A stretch of 13,094 bases of DNA from DASTCC01 sp035711465 (GCA_035711465.1 DASTCC010000317.1:1-13094); one strand, 5' to 3'; shown: positions 1-6,893, numbered from the stretch's first letter. The notes: generated from the sequence alone by a model not told the origin. Translations and numbers: made by a program.

Positions 1-228
1 ACGCGGCGCATTCAGTCGACGAGGCCGGCGACCGACGGCCGCTTTTCGATCCAGGATCTACCCGCTGGGGAGTACCTGCTCGCGGCGCTGACGGACGTCG
101 AGCCCGCCGATCTCAGGAACGTCGCGTTCCTGGAACAGCTCGCCGCGGCGGGGATTGGTGTCGTCGTCAAGGATGGCGAGGTCGCGGTTGCGGATGTGAG
201 GATTCGCGGACGGGACGACGATCAGTGA
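1..228 (+). CDS. C-terminal fragment of a protein, possibly carboxypeptidase-regulatory-like / Ig-like fold
   Basis: An open frame enters from the left edge and stops at TGA 226-228, giving the last 75 residues of a protein whose start lies outside the window. It contains DGRFSIQDLPAGEYLLAAL, then a hydrophilic stretch ending in DVRIRGRDDDQ. The pattern 'DGRF.i.dLPaGeY.l.A' is typical of carboxypeptidase regulatory-like (CarboxypepD_reg) beta-sandwich repeats, which are very common in acidobacterial exported and TonB-dependent proteins. The assignment rests on this motif only, and the full domain architecture cannot be seen. The stop codon abuts the left arm of a long inverted repeat shared with the convergent feo operon. 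The function of the whole protein is unknown. Confidence 0.7.
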   Translation, partial: TRRIQSTRPATDGRFSIQDLPAGEYLLAALTDVEPADLRNVAFLEQLAAAGIGVVVKDGEVAVADVRIRGRDDDQ

Positions 229-309
229 GGCTTGAAGGCTTGGGGCTTGAAGGCTTGAGGTTCTTCACCCCGCCCGCTCCAAGCCTTCAAGCCCCACGCC
301 TTCAAGCCT
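228..309. repeat. Long inverted repeat between convergent genes; probable bidirectional terminator / dispersed repeat
   Basis: The left arm 228-257 and right arm 280-309 are reverse complements over 30 bases with one mismatch (T240 against C297), around a 22-nt C-rich loop (258-279). Each arm is itself built from a GGCTTGAAGGCTT-like unit repeated with small changes. The final A of the left gene's TGA is the first base of the left arm, and the minus-strand small gene ends with its TGA (302-304) inside the right arm. A transcript from either strand would fold into a very stable hairpin, so a two-way terminator is likely. There is no clean T-tract. The internal repetition also fits a mobile or dispersed extragenic repeat family. 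Confidence 0.8.
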
Positions 310-469
310 TGCGCGCGGTTGTCCTGTCTGCCGCGTCCGCAAGCGCGCACGAATCGCAGGCGGGCTTCTGCGCGCGTGGCTTGAGCGCGCCGAAGACGCG
401 GCGGACGACGACGCTGGCGGCGGCGAGCACCACCAGAAACACGATTGCGTCCTGCAGCCAGATCGGCAT
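302..469 (-). CDS. Small FeoB-associated Cys-containing membrane protein (55 aa)
   Basis: ATG (467-469 on the plus strand) to TGA (302-304) encodes 55 residues beginning MPIWLQDAIVFLVVLAAASV. A hydrophobic helix spans about residues 8-23, followed by basic residues and a CDSC motif (C38, C41) in a hydrophilic tail. Short proteins of this plan, one N-terminal membrane helix plus a Cys-pair tail, are known directly after feoB as 'FeoB-associated Cys-rich membrane proteins'. They are thought to take part in ferrous iron transport, but their exact role is unclear. The start lies 10 nt after the feoB stop, which fits one operon; GAGATC overlapping that stop may serve as a weak ribosome site. The gene has only one Cys pair, fewer than many members. 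Its 3' end runs into the inverted repeat. Confidence 0.72.
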   Translation of the reverse strand: MPIWLQDAIVFLVVLAAASVVVRRVFGALKPRAQKPACDSCALADAADRTTARKA

Positions 470-479
470 CGTCGAGATC

Positions 480-2480
480 TCAGCTTATGCCAAACCAGCG
501 CAGCGCCTGATACGTCACGAGCGCCGCGACGTACGCAAGCCCGGACATGTACGCGAACTGGATAGCGGCGTACTTCAGGCCGCCGGTTTCCTTGCGCGTC
601 ACGGTCAGCGTCGCGAGGCACTGCATCGCCAGCACGAAGAACACGAGCGCGCTCGCCGAGGTGGCGCGCGTGAACACCGGGGTGCCGTCGTCGCGCCGCA
701 TCGTGCTGATGCGGGAGATTACGCCTTGCTCGTCTGCCGCATCGCCGCCGGCTCCGGCGAGCACCGACATGGTCGAGACGAAGACCTCGCGCGCGAGGAA
801 GCTGGTGAGAATGCCGTCGGTGAGCTGCCAGTCGTAGCCGAGCGGCGCGAAGATCGGCTGCACGAAGCGGCCGAGCCGTCCCGCGAACGAGCCGGCCTGA
901 CGAGCCTGCACTTCGACGGCATCCGCTTCAGCGACGAGTGCAGCAGCAGCGTCAGGCGAGAGACCGGCCGACGCGGCCTGGGCGCGGAGCGCCGTCGCTT
1001 CGACCGGCGTCGCCACCCGCGGATAGGCGCTCAACGCCCACATGACGACGCAGATCGCGAAGATGATCGTGCCGGCGGTCTTCAGGAACGACAGACCCTG
1101 GTCGCGCGCGGTGAAGAGCGCGTTGCGCAGTGACGGCCGCTTGTAGCTCGGCAGCTCGAGCATCATCGGCCGCGGGCGTCCCGGCAGCATCGTCCGCCCG
1201 AACAGCGCTGCGGTGCCGAAGGCCGCGCCGGCGCCGAGGAGATAACAGCCGGCAAAGGCGAGTCCAGCCATCAGGCTGTTGCCGGCGAACAGAAAGCTCG
1301 AGAGCAGCACGTAGACCGGCAGGCGTGCCGAGCAGCTCATGAACGGCAAGACCAGGATGGTCGCGAGCCGATCGCGCACGTTCGGGATCAGCCGCGTACT
1401 CATGATGCCTGGCAGCGCGCAGGCGTGCGCGGTGAGCAGCGGGACGAAGGCCTGACCGGGCAGGCCGAAGCGGCGAAAGAACCGATCGTTCACGAACGCC
1501 GCGCGCGCCAGGTAGCCGGTGTCCTCGAGCAGACTGATCAGGAAGAACAGCAGCATGATCTGCGGCAGGAAGACGACCGTGCCGGCCACGCCGCCGATGA
1601 CGCCGTCGATCAGCAGATCGCGAAGCGGCCCTTCCGGCAGAATCGTCGACACCAGCGAGCCGAGTCCGGCGAACGTCGCCTCGATCAGATCCATCGGCAC
1701 CGTCGCCAGGGCGAACAGCGTCCAGAAGAGCCCGCCCATCACGGCGATGAATGCGAGCGTGCCGGTGACCGGATGCGTAAAGAATCGATCGAGCCGCTCG
1801 GTCACCCTATCCGCGTGCGGCCGGCCGCCCGAAGTCACATCGTCGACGACGCGATCGCCCCAGCGCGCCAGCGCGGCCGCGGTTGCGCCCGCCGGTGGCA
1901 CGTCGGCGGGCGGCGTAAACGGCGCGCTGTTCGCCGTCACCTCCGCCAGCGCCGCGCGCAGCTGATCGATGCCCGCGCCTTTCGACGCCACCGCCGGCAC
2001 GACGACGACGCCAAGCCGGCGCGCGAGCGCCGGTGCGTCGATACGCAGATCGCGGCGCGCCGCCAGATCGCTCATGTTCAGGCAGAGCACGATGGGGAGG
2101 CCGCACGTCATGAGCTCGCCGACCAGAATCAGGTTGCGCGCGAGGTTGGTCGCGTCGATGGCGACGACGATCGCGGTCAGGCGCTGACGGTCGTTGACGC
2201 CGCGCAGCAGATTTGCGACCTCACGCACTTCCGGTGCGTCGAGCGTCATCTGATAGATGCCCGGCAGGTCGATGATCTCGATCGAGCGCTCGTCGCCCAG
2301 CCGGCACCGGCCGATGCGCATCGTCGTCGTCGTGCCCGGAAAGTTGGCGGTCTTGGCGCGGGTCCCGCAGAGGCGGTTGAAGATCGTGGTCTTGCCGGTG
2401 TTCGGATTGCCGACGAGGGCGACCCGCGCGATGCGGGCCGGTGCGATCGGCTCCGGCCCGACAGCGGCCGGAAGAGGCAT
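480..2480 (-). CDS. feoB: Ferrous iron transport protein B, FeoB (GTPase/permease)
   Basis: FeoB is the inner-membrane Fe(II) transporter with a cytoplasmic G domain. The 666-residue product shows G1 GNPNTGKT (24-31), switch region NFPGTTTT (46-53), G3 DLPG (71-74), G4 NMSD (135-138) and a G5-like AVASKG (163-168). It then has the membrane core with two Gate-type regions: LLEDTGYLARAAF (317-329), MSCSARLPVY (381-390), and AMQCLATLTVTRKETG near 618-633. Length matches the shorter FeoB proteins (about 660-670). I chose ATG 2478-2480, 2 nt after the feoA stop. The same frame stays open to an ATG at 2736-2738, but that extra stretch overlaps feoA and looks like its shadow. The usual GCNVPxIMATR segment reads ACALPGIMSTR (353-363), keeping the Cys but not the Asn. 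Confidence 0.95.
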   Translation of the reverse strand: MPLPAAVGPEPIAPARIARVALVGNPNTGKTTIFNRLCGTRAKTANFPGTTTTMRIGRCRLGDERSIEIIDLPGIYQMTLDAPEVREVANLLRGVNDRQRLTAIVVAIDATNLARNLILVGELMTCGLPIVLCLNMSDLAARRDLRIDAPALARRLGVVVVPAVASKGAGIDQLRAALAEVTANSAPFTPPADVPPAGATAAALARWGDRVVDDVTSGGRPHADRVTERLDRFFTHPVTGTLAFIAVMGGLFWTLFALATVPMDLIEATFAGLGSLVSTILPEGPLRDLLIDGVIGGVAGTVVFLPQIMLLFFLISLLEDTGYLARAAFVNDRFFRRFGLPGQAFVPLLTAHACALPGIMSTRLIPNVRDRLATILVLPFMSCSARLPVYVLLSSFLFAGNSLMAGLAFAGCYLLGAGAAFGTAALFGRTMLPGRPRPMMLELPSYKRPSLRNALFTARDQGLSFLKTAGTIIFAICVVMWALSAYPRVATPVEATALRAQAASAGLSPDAAAALVAEADAVEVQARQAGSFAGRLGRFVQPIFAPLGYDWQLTDGILTSFLAREVFVSTMSVLAGAGGDAADEQGVISRISTMRRDDGTPVFTRATSASALVFFVLAMQCLATLTVTRKETGGLKYAAIQFAYMSGLAYVAALVTYQALRWFGIS

Positions 2481-2482
2481 GA

Positions 2483-2728
2483 TCAGGCCCGATCGTGCGC
2501 CTGGGGAATCACGAAGATGCCGCGGGCGACGATGTTCGAGAGGCCGATGCGGGCGGCGCGGACCTGCACGATGCAGGGCTCGCCTTTCTTGCACAGGCGG
2601 AGCTGGCACTCGGTGGTGACGCCGAGCGCTTGCAGCATCTGGCACGAGCCCGAATCGAGTCTGGCTTCGACGACCCGGGCGATGGCGCCGACGGGCAGAT
2701 CGGAGAGAGGAATGGCGAGCGACGACAC
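2483..2728 (-). CDS. feoA: Ferrous iron transport protein A, FeoA (SH3-like)
   Basis: FeoA is a small cytoplasmic SH3-fold protein that works with FeoB in Fe(II) uptake. The 81-residue product has the family pattern: LSDLPVGAIARVVEA, then LQALGVTTECQLRL, KGEPCIVQV and RIGLSNIVARGIFV. I chose GTG 2726-2728 because it places the start just before the conserved LSDLPVG and lies 8 nt after an extended -10 (TGATACCAT). No in-frame ATG fits better, and the longer open frame reaches back over the promoter and divergent gene. Four cysteines (29, 41, 46, 52) are more than most FeoA proteins carry. The stop is 2 nt before feoB, so translation is probably coupled. A Fur-like palindrome lies 20 bp upstream of the start. 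Confidence 0.88.
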   Translation of the reverse strand: MSSLAIPLSDLPVGAIARVVEARLDSGSCQMLQALGVTTECQLRLCKKGEPCIVQVRAARIGLSNIVARGIFVIPQAHDRA

Positions 2729-2736
2729 TGCCGGGC

Positions 2737-2742
2737 ATGGTA
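2737..2742 (-). promoter_or_regulatory. Extended -10 element of the feo operon promoter
   Basis: On the minus strand TACCAT is preceded by TGA, giving TGnTAnnnT, and followed by 8 nt and then the GTG start of feoA. Transcription would begin at or next to the start codon, so the mRNA would be leaderless or nearly so. No Shine-Dalgarno and no good -35 are seen; the place of a -35 is taken by the palindrome at 2749-2768. Confidence 0.5.
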
Positions 2743-2748
2743 TCACGA

Positions 2749-2768
2749 AAATGAGATGAGTCTCATTT
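2749..2768. promoter_or_regulatory. Putative iron-responsive operator (Fur-like box)
   Basis: AAATGAGA-N4-TCTCATTT is a perfect 8-bp inverted repeat with spacer TGAG, standing out as AT-rich in a GC-rich region. It occupies the -35 zone of the feo promoter, the right place for repression. Its half-sites resemble the ATGAGA/TCTCAT halves of many Fur boxes, but the 4-nt spacer makes the symmetry even, unlike the classic 19-bp box with an odd centre. A DtxR/MntR-type or other Fur-family metalloregulator is also possible. The divergent propeller gene begins 54 bp away and could also be affected. Confidence 0.65.
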
Positions 2769-2807
2769 AGGGCCAGGCGGCCCTGCTCCGCCCGCACCAC
2801 CTTCTGG

Positions 2808-2813
2808 TAGATT
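2808..2813 (+). promoter_or_regulatory. Extended -10 element of the first propeller gene
   Basis: TAGATT preceded by TGG gives TGnTAnnnT, ending 9 nt before the ATG at 2823. No recognisable -35 (GC-rich at the expected spot) and no Shine-Dalgarno were seen. This fits a leaderless transcript. Confidence 0.5.
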
Positions 2814-2822
2814 GGCGGCCGA

Positions 2823-4169
2823 ATGTCGGCCCGTCCCGGCTGGAGTTTCGCGGTGCTGGCGGTGACACTGCTGGCGGTGGCCGGTCGTCCCGCCGGAGGG
2901 CCCGGCCCGGCCTCGAATTTCAACGAAAACTGGCCACAATGGCGAGGCGCGGGCGGTCAGGGTGTCGGCTCGGGGTCGTATCCCGAGGCCTGGTCGCCCG
3001 CCGAGCGTCTGGCCTGGAAGGCCGCCATCCCGGGCCGGGGGCACTCCTCGCCGGTCGTCTGGCGCAACCGCCTCTTTCTCACGACCGCGATCGAGGGCGC
3101 CGAGATCCCCGGCCGCACTGCGCCGGACCACCTGGGCTTCGATCTGAAGCCTGGCTACCTCCACCCGGACAGCGTCGGCGTCGATCGCGCGCACACGCTC
3201 AAAGTGCTGGCGCTCGACACCGCCACCGGAACGGTCGTCTGGGAACGAACGGTTCACGACGGTCCGATGTACGACAACCGTCACCGCAGCAACACCTACG
3301 CGTCGGCCAGCGTCGTGACCGACGGCGAGATGGTGTTCGCGTCGTTCGAGTCGGAAGGGTTGTACGCGTTCGACGTCGACGGGACGCCGAGGTGGAAGCG
3401 GTCGTTCGGCGGGATGGCGAAGGCCGGGCTCGGCCCGGGCACGTCGCCGATTCTCTACCGCAACCTCGTCATCCTTCAGGCGGATCTCGAAATGGGCGCC
3501 GGCTCGTCGATCGTCGCGCTCGATCGCACCTCCGGCGACGAAGTCTGGCGCGCGCGGCGGGAACATCGACGCAGCTGGGCGACGCCGATCGTCGTCACGG
3601 CCGACGGCCGCGACGAGCTCATCGCGTCGGGCGCCGAGGCCGTCGTAGCTTACGATCCGGCGACCGGCGCCGAGCTGTGGCGAAGCGCCGGCACGCAGAG
3701 TCATCCGATTCCGAGCTTCGTGACGACGAGGGGCGTCGTGCTCGCGACGGCCGGTAGCCAGGCGAAGGTCGCGATCGCACTGCGGCCCGGCGCGAAGAAT
3801 GCGTCCGAGCGGATCGCGTGGCGGCACAACAAAGGCACCGCGTACGTCACCTCGCCCATCGCGATCGGCGACTACTTCTACCTCGTGAGCGACGCCGGCA
3901 TCATGACCTGCCTCGACGCCGGCACTGGCGCCGTGGTCTACGAGGGCGGCCGCGTGCCGGTGCCGGCCACCTTCCGTGCATCGCCGGTGGCCTTCGGCGA
4001 TCGCATCCTGATCACGAGCGAAGACGGCGACACATTTGTGATCCGCGCCGGCCGCACGCACGAGGTGCTGAGGACGAATTCGATCGACGAGCCGGTCTGG
4101 GCCTCGCCGGCGCTCGCCAACGGGACGGTCTACATCCGCGGCGAGCGACACCTCTTCGCGATTCGCTAG
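2823..4169 (+). CDS. Exported PQQ-like (BamB-type) beta-propeller repeat protein
   Basis: The 448-residue protein starts with a hydrophobic segment (about 8-20) that looks like a secretion signal without a lipobox Cys, so it is probably periplasmic. The mature part opens with NWPQWRGAGGQG (36-47), then carries repeated blade motifs of the A-x-D-x-x-[TS]-G-x-x-x-W type: ALDTATGTVVW (130-140), ALDRTSGDEVW (232-242), AYDPATGAELW (276-286) and CLDAGTGAVVY (363-373). These define the PQQ-like/outer membrane assembly BamB-type propeller fold. The fold alone gives no enzyme activity, and I see no evidence that it binds PQQ. It is a close paralog of the gene at 4418-5737 (about half of residues identical by eye, highest near the C terminus). 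The start is supported by the extended -10 at 2808. Confidence 0.88.
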   Translation: MSARPGWSFAVLAVTLLAVAGRPAGGPGPASNFNENWPQWRGAGGQGVGSGSYPEAWSPAERLAWKAAIPGRGHSSPVVWRNRLFLTTAIEGAEIPGRTAPDHLGFDLKPGYLHPDSVGVDRAHTLKVLALDTATGTVVWERTVHDGPMYDNRHRSNTYASASVVTDGEMVFASFESEGLYAFDVDGTPRWKRSFGGMAKAGLGPGTSPILYRNLVILQADLEMGAGSSIVALDRTSGDEVWRARREHRRSWATPIVVTADGRDELIASGAEAVVAYDPATGAELWRSAGTQSHPIPSFVTTRGVVLATAGSQAKVAIALRPGAKNASERIAWRHNKGTAYVTSPIAIGDYFYLVSDAGIMTCLDAGTGAVVYEGGRVPVPATFRASPVAFGDRILITSEDGDTFVIRAGRTHEVLRTNSIDEPVWASPALANGTVYIRGERHLFAIR

Positions 4170-4189
4170 CCGGATCCGGCCACTCCCAC

Positions 4190-4210
4190 GATTCCGCGAT
4201 TTGCGGAGTC
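4190..4210 (+). terminator. Hairpin after the first propeller gene, possible terminator
   Basis: GATTCCGC (4190-4197) pairs with GCGGAGTC (4203-4210) around loop GATTT: eight pairs including one G-T wobble. It lies 20 bp past the stop of the propeller gene. No T-tract follows, so intrinsic termination is uncertain. A shorter palindrome CCGGATCCGG lies between the stop codon and this hairpin. Confidence 0.45.
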
Positions 4211-4217
4211 CCCGATC

Positions 4218-4223
4218 TACACT
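4218..4223 (+). promoter_or_regulatory. Possible -10 element before the small membrane protein
   Basis: TACACT ends 7 nt before the ATG at 4231. It fits the TAnnnT pattern and spacing seen at other first genes here, but lacks the TGn extension and a -35. It would restart transcription after the hairpin at 4190-4210. Confidence 0.35.
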
Positions 4224-4230
4224 GGGTGCC

Positions 4231-4404
4231 ATGTTCGCCCAGGGCATGCTCGAAAAAGGCGCGCTCGACGGCGCGGCACTCGGCGCCCGCTCGCTCGGGA
4301 ACGACCTGATGTACCGGCTGCAGGACGAACGCGTCCTGATCGCGATTGGCATCGCCATCGCGCTGTGGCTGTTCCTGCGTCCGCGTCGCAGCGAACGGAT
4401 GTAA
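4231..4404 (+). CDS. Small single-pass membrane protein of unknown function (57 aa)
   Basis: ATG 4231 to TAA 4402-4404 encodes 57 residues. The first part is MFAQGMLEKGALDGAALGAR followed by SLGNDLMYRLQDER. A hydrophobic helix VLIAIGIAIALWLFL (about 35-49) and a basic tail RPRRSERM follow, predicting an N-out or N-in single-span protein with the positive tail in the cytoplasm. I recognise no family. Support for a real gene: clean membrane segment, a TAnnnT element at the right distance, placement in a gap that would otherwise be empty, and a stop 13 nt before the next propeller gene. An upstream in-frame ATG at 4201 would start inside the hairpin and is less likely. It may partner the flanking propeller proteins. 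Confidence 0.6.
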   Translation: MFAQGMLEKGALDGAALGARSLGNDLMYRLQDERVLIAIGIAIALWLFLRPRRSERM

Positions 4405-4417
4405 GGGTCGAATAACG

Positions 4418-5737
4418 ATGCGGCATCGTGCGTTGATCGCTCTGGTCCTCGTGGCCGTGGTTGCCGTCGCCGCTCGCGCTGCCCGGCGCGAACCGAACTG
4501 GGCGCAGTGGCGCGGCCCCGCGGGCCAGGGCGTGTCGGCGGAGTCGTCGTTGCCCGCCGAGTGGGCGCCGGATCGCCGGGTCGCCTGGAAAATGCCGATC
4601 CCCGGTCGTGCGTTCTCCTCGCCGATCGTCTGGGGATCGCGCGTGTTCCTGACCACGGCGATCGAAGGCGACGCCATTGCCGGCCACGTGCCGCTCAAAC
4701 ACACGATTGGCGGCGAGCCGTGGCGTCATCCCGACGCCATGGCCGGCAACCTGCGCCACACCTTCCAGGTTCTCGCCCTCGACGCCGCAAGCGGCAGGAC
4801 GCTGTGGACGCAGACCGCCTACGAAGGACCCGTCTACGACGATCGGCACCGCAAGAGCTCGTACGCGGCGCCGACGCCCGTGACCGATGGCGCGCGCGTC
4901 TACGCGTACTTCGGCACCGAAGGCCTGTACGCTTTCACGTTCGACGGCAAGCTGGCGTGGAAGGCGATCCTCGGCAAGATCGGCGGGCTGAGCGTCGGCG
5001 TCAGCACGTCGCCGGTGCTGCACGGCAACCTCGTGATCGTCCAGGCCGACGAGGAGAACGGCGACGCGTCGTTCATCGTCGCCTACGACACCGCCACCGG
5101 CCGCGAGGCGTGGAAGGTGTCACGCAAAGGCAACTCGGTGAGCTGGGGCACGCCGGTGATCGCGACCTCGGGGTCACGGCCGCAGCTCGTCGCGACATCG
5201 AACGAGCGGATCGTCTCCTACGATCCCGCGACCGGCAAGGAGCTGTGGAGCGAGCCGGGCCTGGAGAGCAACGCCGTGCCGTCCCCGGTGCTCGCCGACG
5301 GGCTCGTGATCGTCAGCGCCGGCTATCCCGACAAGAAGACCGTCGCGCTGAGGCTCGAGACGAAACCGGGCGAACCGCGGCGCGTGTGGTCGTACGACAA
5401 AGGCACCGCCTACGTCGTCTCACCGATCGTCTACGGCGATCATCTCTACCTGTCCACCGACAACGGCATCCTCACCTGCCTCGACGTTCGCACCGGCCGG
5501 GTGAGATACGAGGGTGGACGGCCGCCAGTGCCGTCGACGTTCATGGCGTCGCCGGTCGCGCACGGCGGGCATCTGTTCCTGACCAGCGAAGACGGCGAGA
5601 CGTTCGTGATCAAAGCCGGGCCGACGTTCTCCGTCGTGCGCACCAACTCGATCGGCGAGCCCGTGTATGCGTCGCTGGCGCTCGCGGACGGGACGGTCTA
5701 CATCCGCGGCGAGAAGCACCTCTTCGCGGTTCGCTGA
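4418..5737 (+). CDS. Second exported PQQ-like beta-propeller repeat protein
   Basis: The 439-residue product begins MRHRALIALVLVAVVAVAAR, a secretion signal or anchor with no lipobox Cys, followed by NWAQWRGPAGQG (27-38) and blade motifs such as ALDAASGRTLW (120-130), AYDTATGREAW, SYDPATGKELW and CLDVRTGRVRY. The architecture matches the paralog at 2823-4169, and both end in a nearly identical stretch (VRTNSI..EPV.AS.ALA.GTVYIRGE.HLFA.R). The longer open frame back to 4346 adds 24 residues that overlap the small membrane gene and precede the signal, so I reject it. AAGGG near 4403-4407 may be a weak ribosome site. The gene is probably co-transcribed with the small membrane gene. Tandem duplication is the likely origin of the pair; the ligand or partner is unknown. 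Confidence 0.88.
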   Translation: MRHRALIALVLVAVVAVAARAARREPNWAQWRGPAGQGVSAESSLPAEWAPDRRVAWKMPIPGRAFSSPIVWGSRVFLTTAIEGDAIAGHVPLKHTIGGEPWRHPDAMAGNLRHTFQVLALDAASGRTLWTQTAYEGPVYDDRHRKSSYAAPTPVTDGARVYAYFGTEGLYAFTFDGKLAWKAILGKIGGLSVGVSTSPVLHGNLVIVQADEENGDASFIVAYDTATGREAWKVSRKGNSVSWGTPVIATSGSRPQLVATSNERIVSYDPATGKELWSEPGLESNAVPSPVLADGLVIVSAGYPDKKTVALRLETKPGEPRRVWSYDKGTAYVVSPIVYGDHLYLSTDNGILTCLDVRTGRVRYEGGRPPVPSTFMASPVAHGGHLFLTSEDGETFVIKAGPTFSVVRTNSIGEPVYASLALADGTVYIRGEKHLFAVR

Positions 5738-5750
5738 GCGCGCGGCCGGA

Positions 5751-6893
5751 TCACGATCTGACCCCACAGAGCACGTCGTCGTAGACGGCTTCGTACTGCG
5801 GGACGATGACGCCGGCGCAGAAGCGCGTGCGTACCACTTCGGCGGCGGCGCGGCCCATGGTGGCGCGGAGGTCCGAATCGCCGAGCACCATGTCGAGACG
5901 AGCGACCATGGCGTCCAGGTCGTCGGGATCGCATAAGTATCCGGTGACGCCGTCTTCGACGACTTCCGGCAAACCGCCGACGCGCGACACTACGACCGGC
6001 ACTTCGCACGCCATCGCCTCGAGCGCGGCCAGACCGAAGCTCTCCTGCGCCGACGGCAGCAGGAACGCGTCGGCCATCGACAGCCCCGACGCCAGATCGG
6101 GCCGCTCGTTGAAGAACTGAACGTCGTCGGCGAACTTCGACTGGCCGACGGTGCGCGCGAGCGGCAGGCGGTCGGGGCCGTCGCCGACGAGGACGAGACG
6201 CGCGTTGCGCCGCTCGCGCAGGCGCCGGAACACCTCGAACACCATGTCGACGCGCTTCACCGGCCGGAAATTCGACACGTGCATCACGATCGGCACGTCG
6301 TCGGGAGCGATCGCGCGGCGCGCCTCGGGATCGGGGCGCCGGCTGTAGGCCTCGCAGTCGAGGAAGTTCGGGATGACGCGGATGTCGGATCCGACGCCGA
6401 CCGCCGTGAGCGTGTCGTGCTTCAGGCTCTCCGACACGGCGGTCACGGCGTGCGACTGCTCGATCGAGAATGCCACGACACGGCGATATGACGGGTCGCT
6501 GCCGACGAGCGTGACGTCCGTGCCATGGAGCGTCGTCACCGTGCGCGGGCGGCAGGCGCCGGCGTCCGCGGCGAGCATGCGATCGGCGAGATACGCGGCG
6601 GTGGCGTGCGGCACGGCGTAGTGCGCGTGAATCACGTCGAGCTTCTGCTCGCACGCGACCCGCGCAATCGAGGTCGCGAGCGCCAGCAGATACTGCGGCT
6701 CGCGGAACAGCGGATAGGCGGTGGTCTCGACCGGCTCGAACACGAGGTTCTTACGGCCGTCGCGCCAGCGGAACGGCCGCTCGCTGCTGAGCACGTGGAC
6801 GTAATGTCCGCGCGCCGCCAGTTCATGCGCGAGCTCCGTGGCGACGACGCCGCTGCCGCCCACCGACGCGTAGCAGAGGATGCCGATCCTCAT
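5751..6893 (-). CDS. bshA: N-acetyl-alpha-D-glucosaminyl L-malate synthase BshA (GT4)
   Basis: BshA joins GlcNAc from UDP-GlcNAc to L-malate, the first step of bacillithiol synthesis, in the cytoplasm. The 380-residue protein starts MRIGILCYASVGGSGVVATE, the hallmark glycine-rich BshA N terminus, and has HAHYAVPHA (89-97), TLHGTDVTLVG (121-131), a nucleotide-sugar region around HVSNFRPVKR (205-214) and the GT4 EX7E pair E284/E292 in SAQESFGLAALE. Length matches the family (about 375-385). The ATG overlaps the stop of bshB1 as ATGA, showing coupled translation and a shared operon. The 3' end lies only 13 bp from the stop of the convergent propeller gene. General GT4 glycosyltransferase is the fallback call, but the next gene makes BshA strong. 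Confidence 0.93.
   Translation of the reverse strand: MRIGILCYASVGGSGVVATELAHELAARGHYVHVLSSERPFRWRDGRKNLVFEPVETTAYPLFREPQYLLALATSIARVACEQKLDVIHAHYAVPHATAAYLADRMLAADAGACRPRTVTTLHGTDVTLVGSDPSYRRVVAFSIEQSHAVTAVSESLKHDTLTAVGVGSDIRVIPNFLDCEAYSRRPDPEARRAIAPDDVPIVMHVSNFRPVKRVDMVFEVFRRLRERRNARLVLVGDGPDRLPLARTVGQSKFADDVQFFNERPDLASGLSMADAFLLPSAQESFGLAALEAMACEVPVVVSRVGGLPEVVEDGVTGYLCDPDDLDAMVARLDMVLGDSDLRATMGRAAAEVVRTRFCAGVIVPQYEAVYDDVLCGVRS

Noticed and set aside
225..1133. Plus-strand frame through the inverted repeat and feoB 3' end
   Set aside because: Antisense to feoB and the small Cys protein, and its translation is low-complexity Arg/Ala.
2481..2738. N-terminal extension of feoB to ATG 2738
   Set aside because: It overlaps feoA in another frame and reads as Arg/His/Pro-rich noise; ATG 2480 gives a normal FeoB N terminus.
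1425..2759. Long plus-strand frame opposite feoB and feoA
   Set aside because: Arg/Glu/Asp-rich shadow; the opposite strand carries unmistakable FeoB and FeoA motifs.
2763..4358. Long minus-strand frame (531 codons) opposite the first propeller gene
   Set aside because: Arg/Asp-rich low-information translation with no recognisable domain; antisense artefact of high GC.
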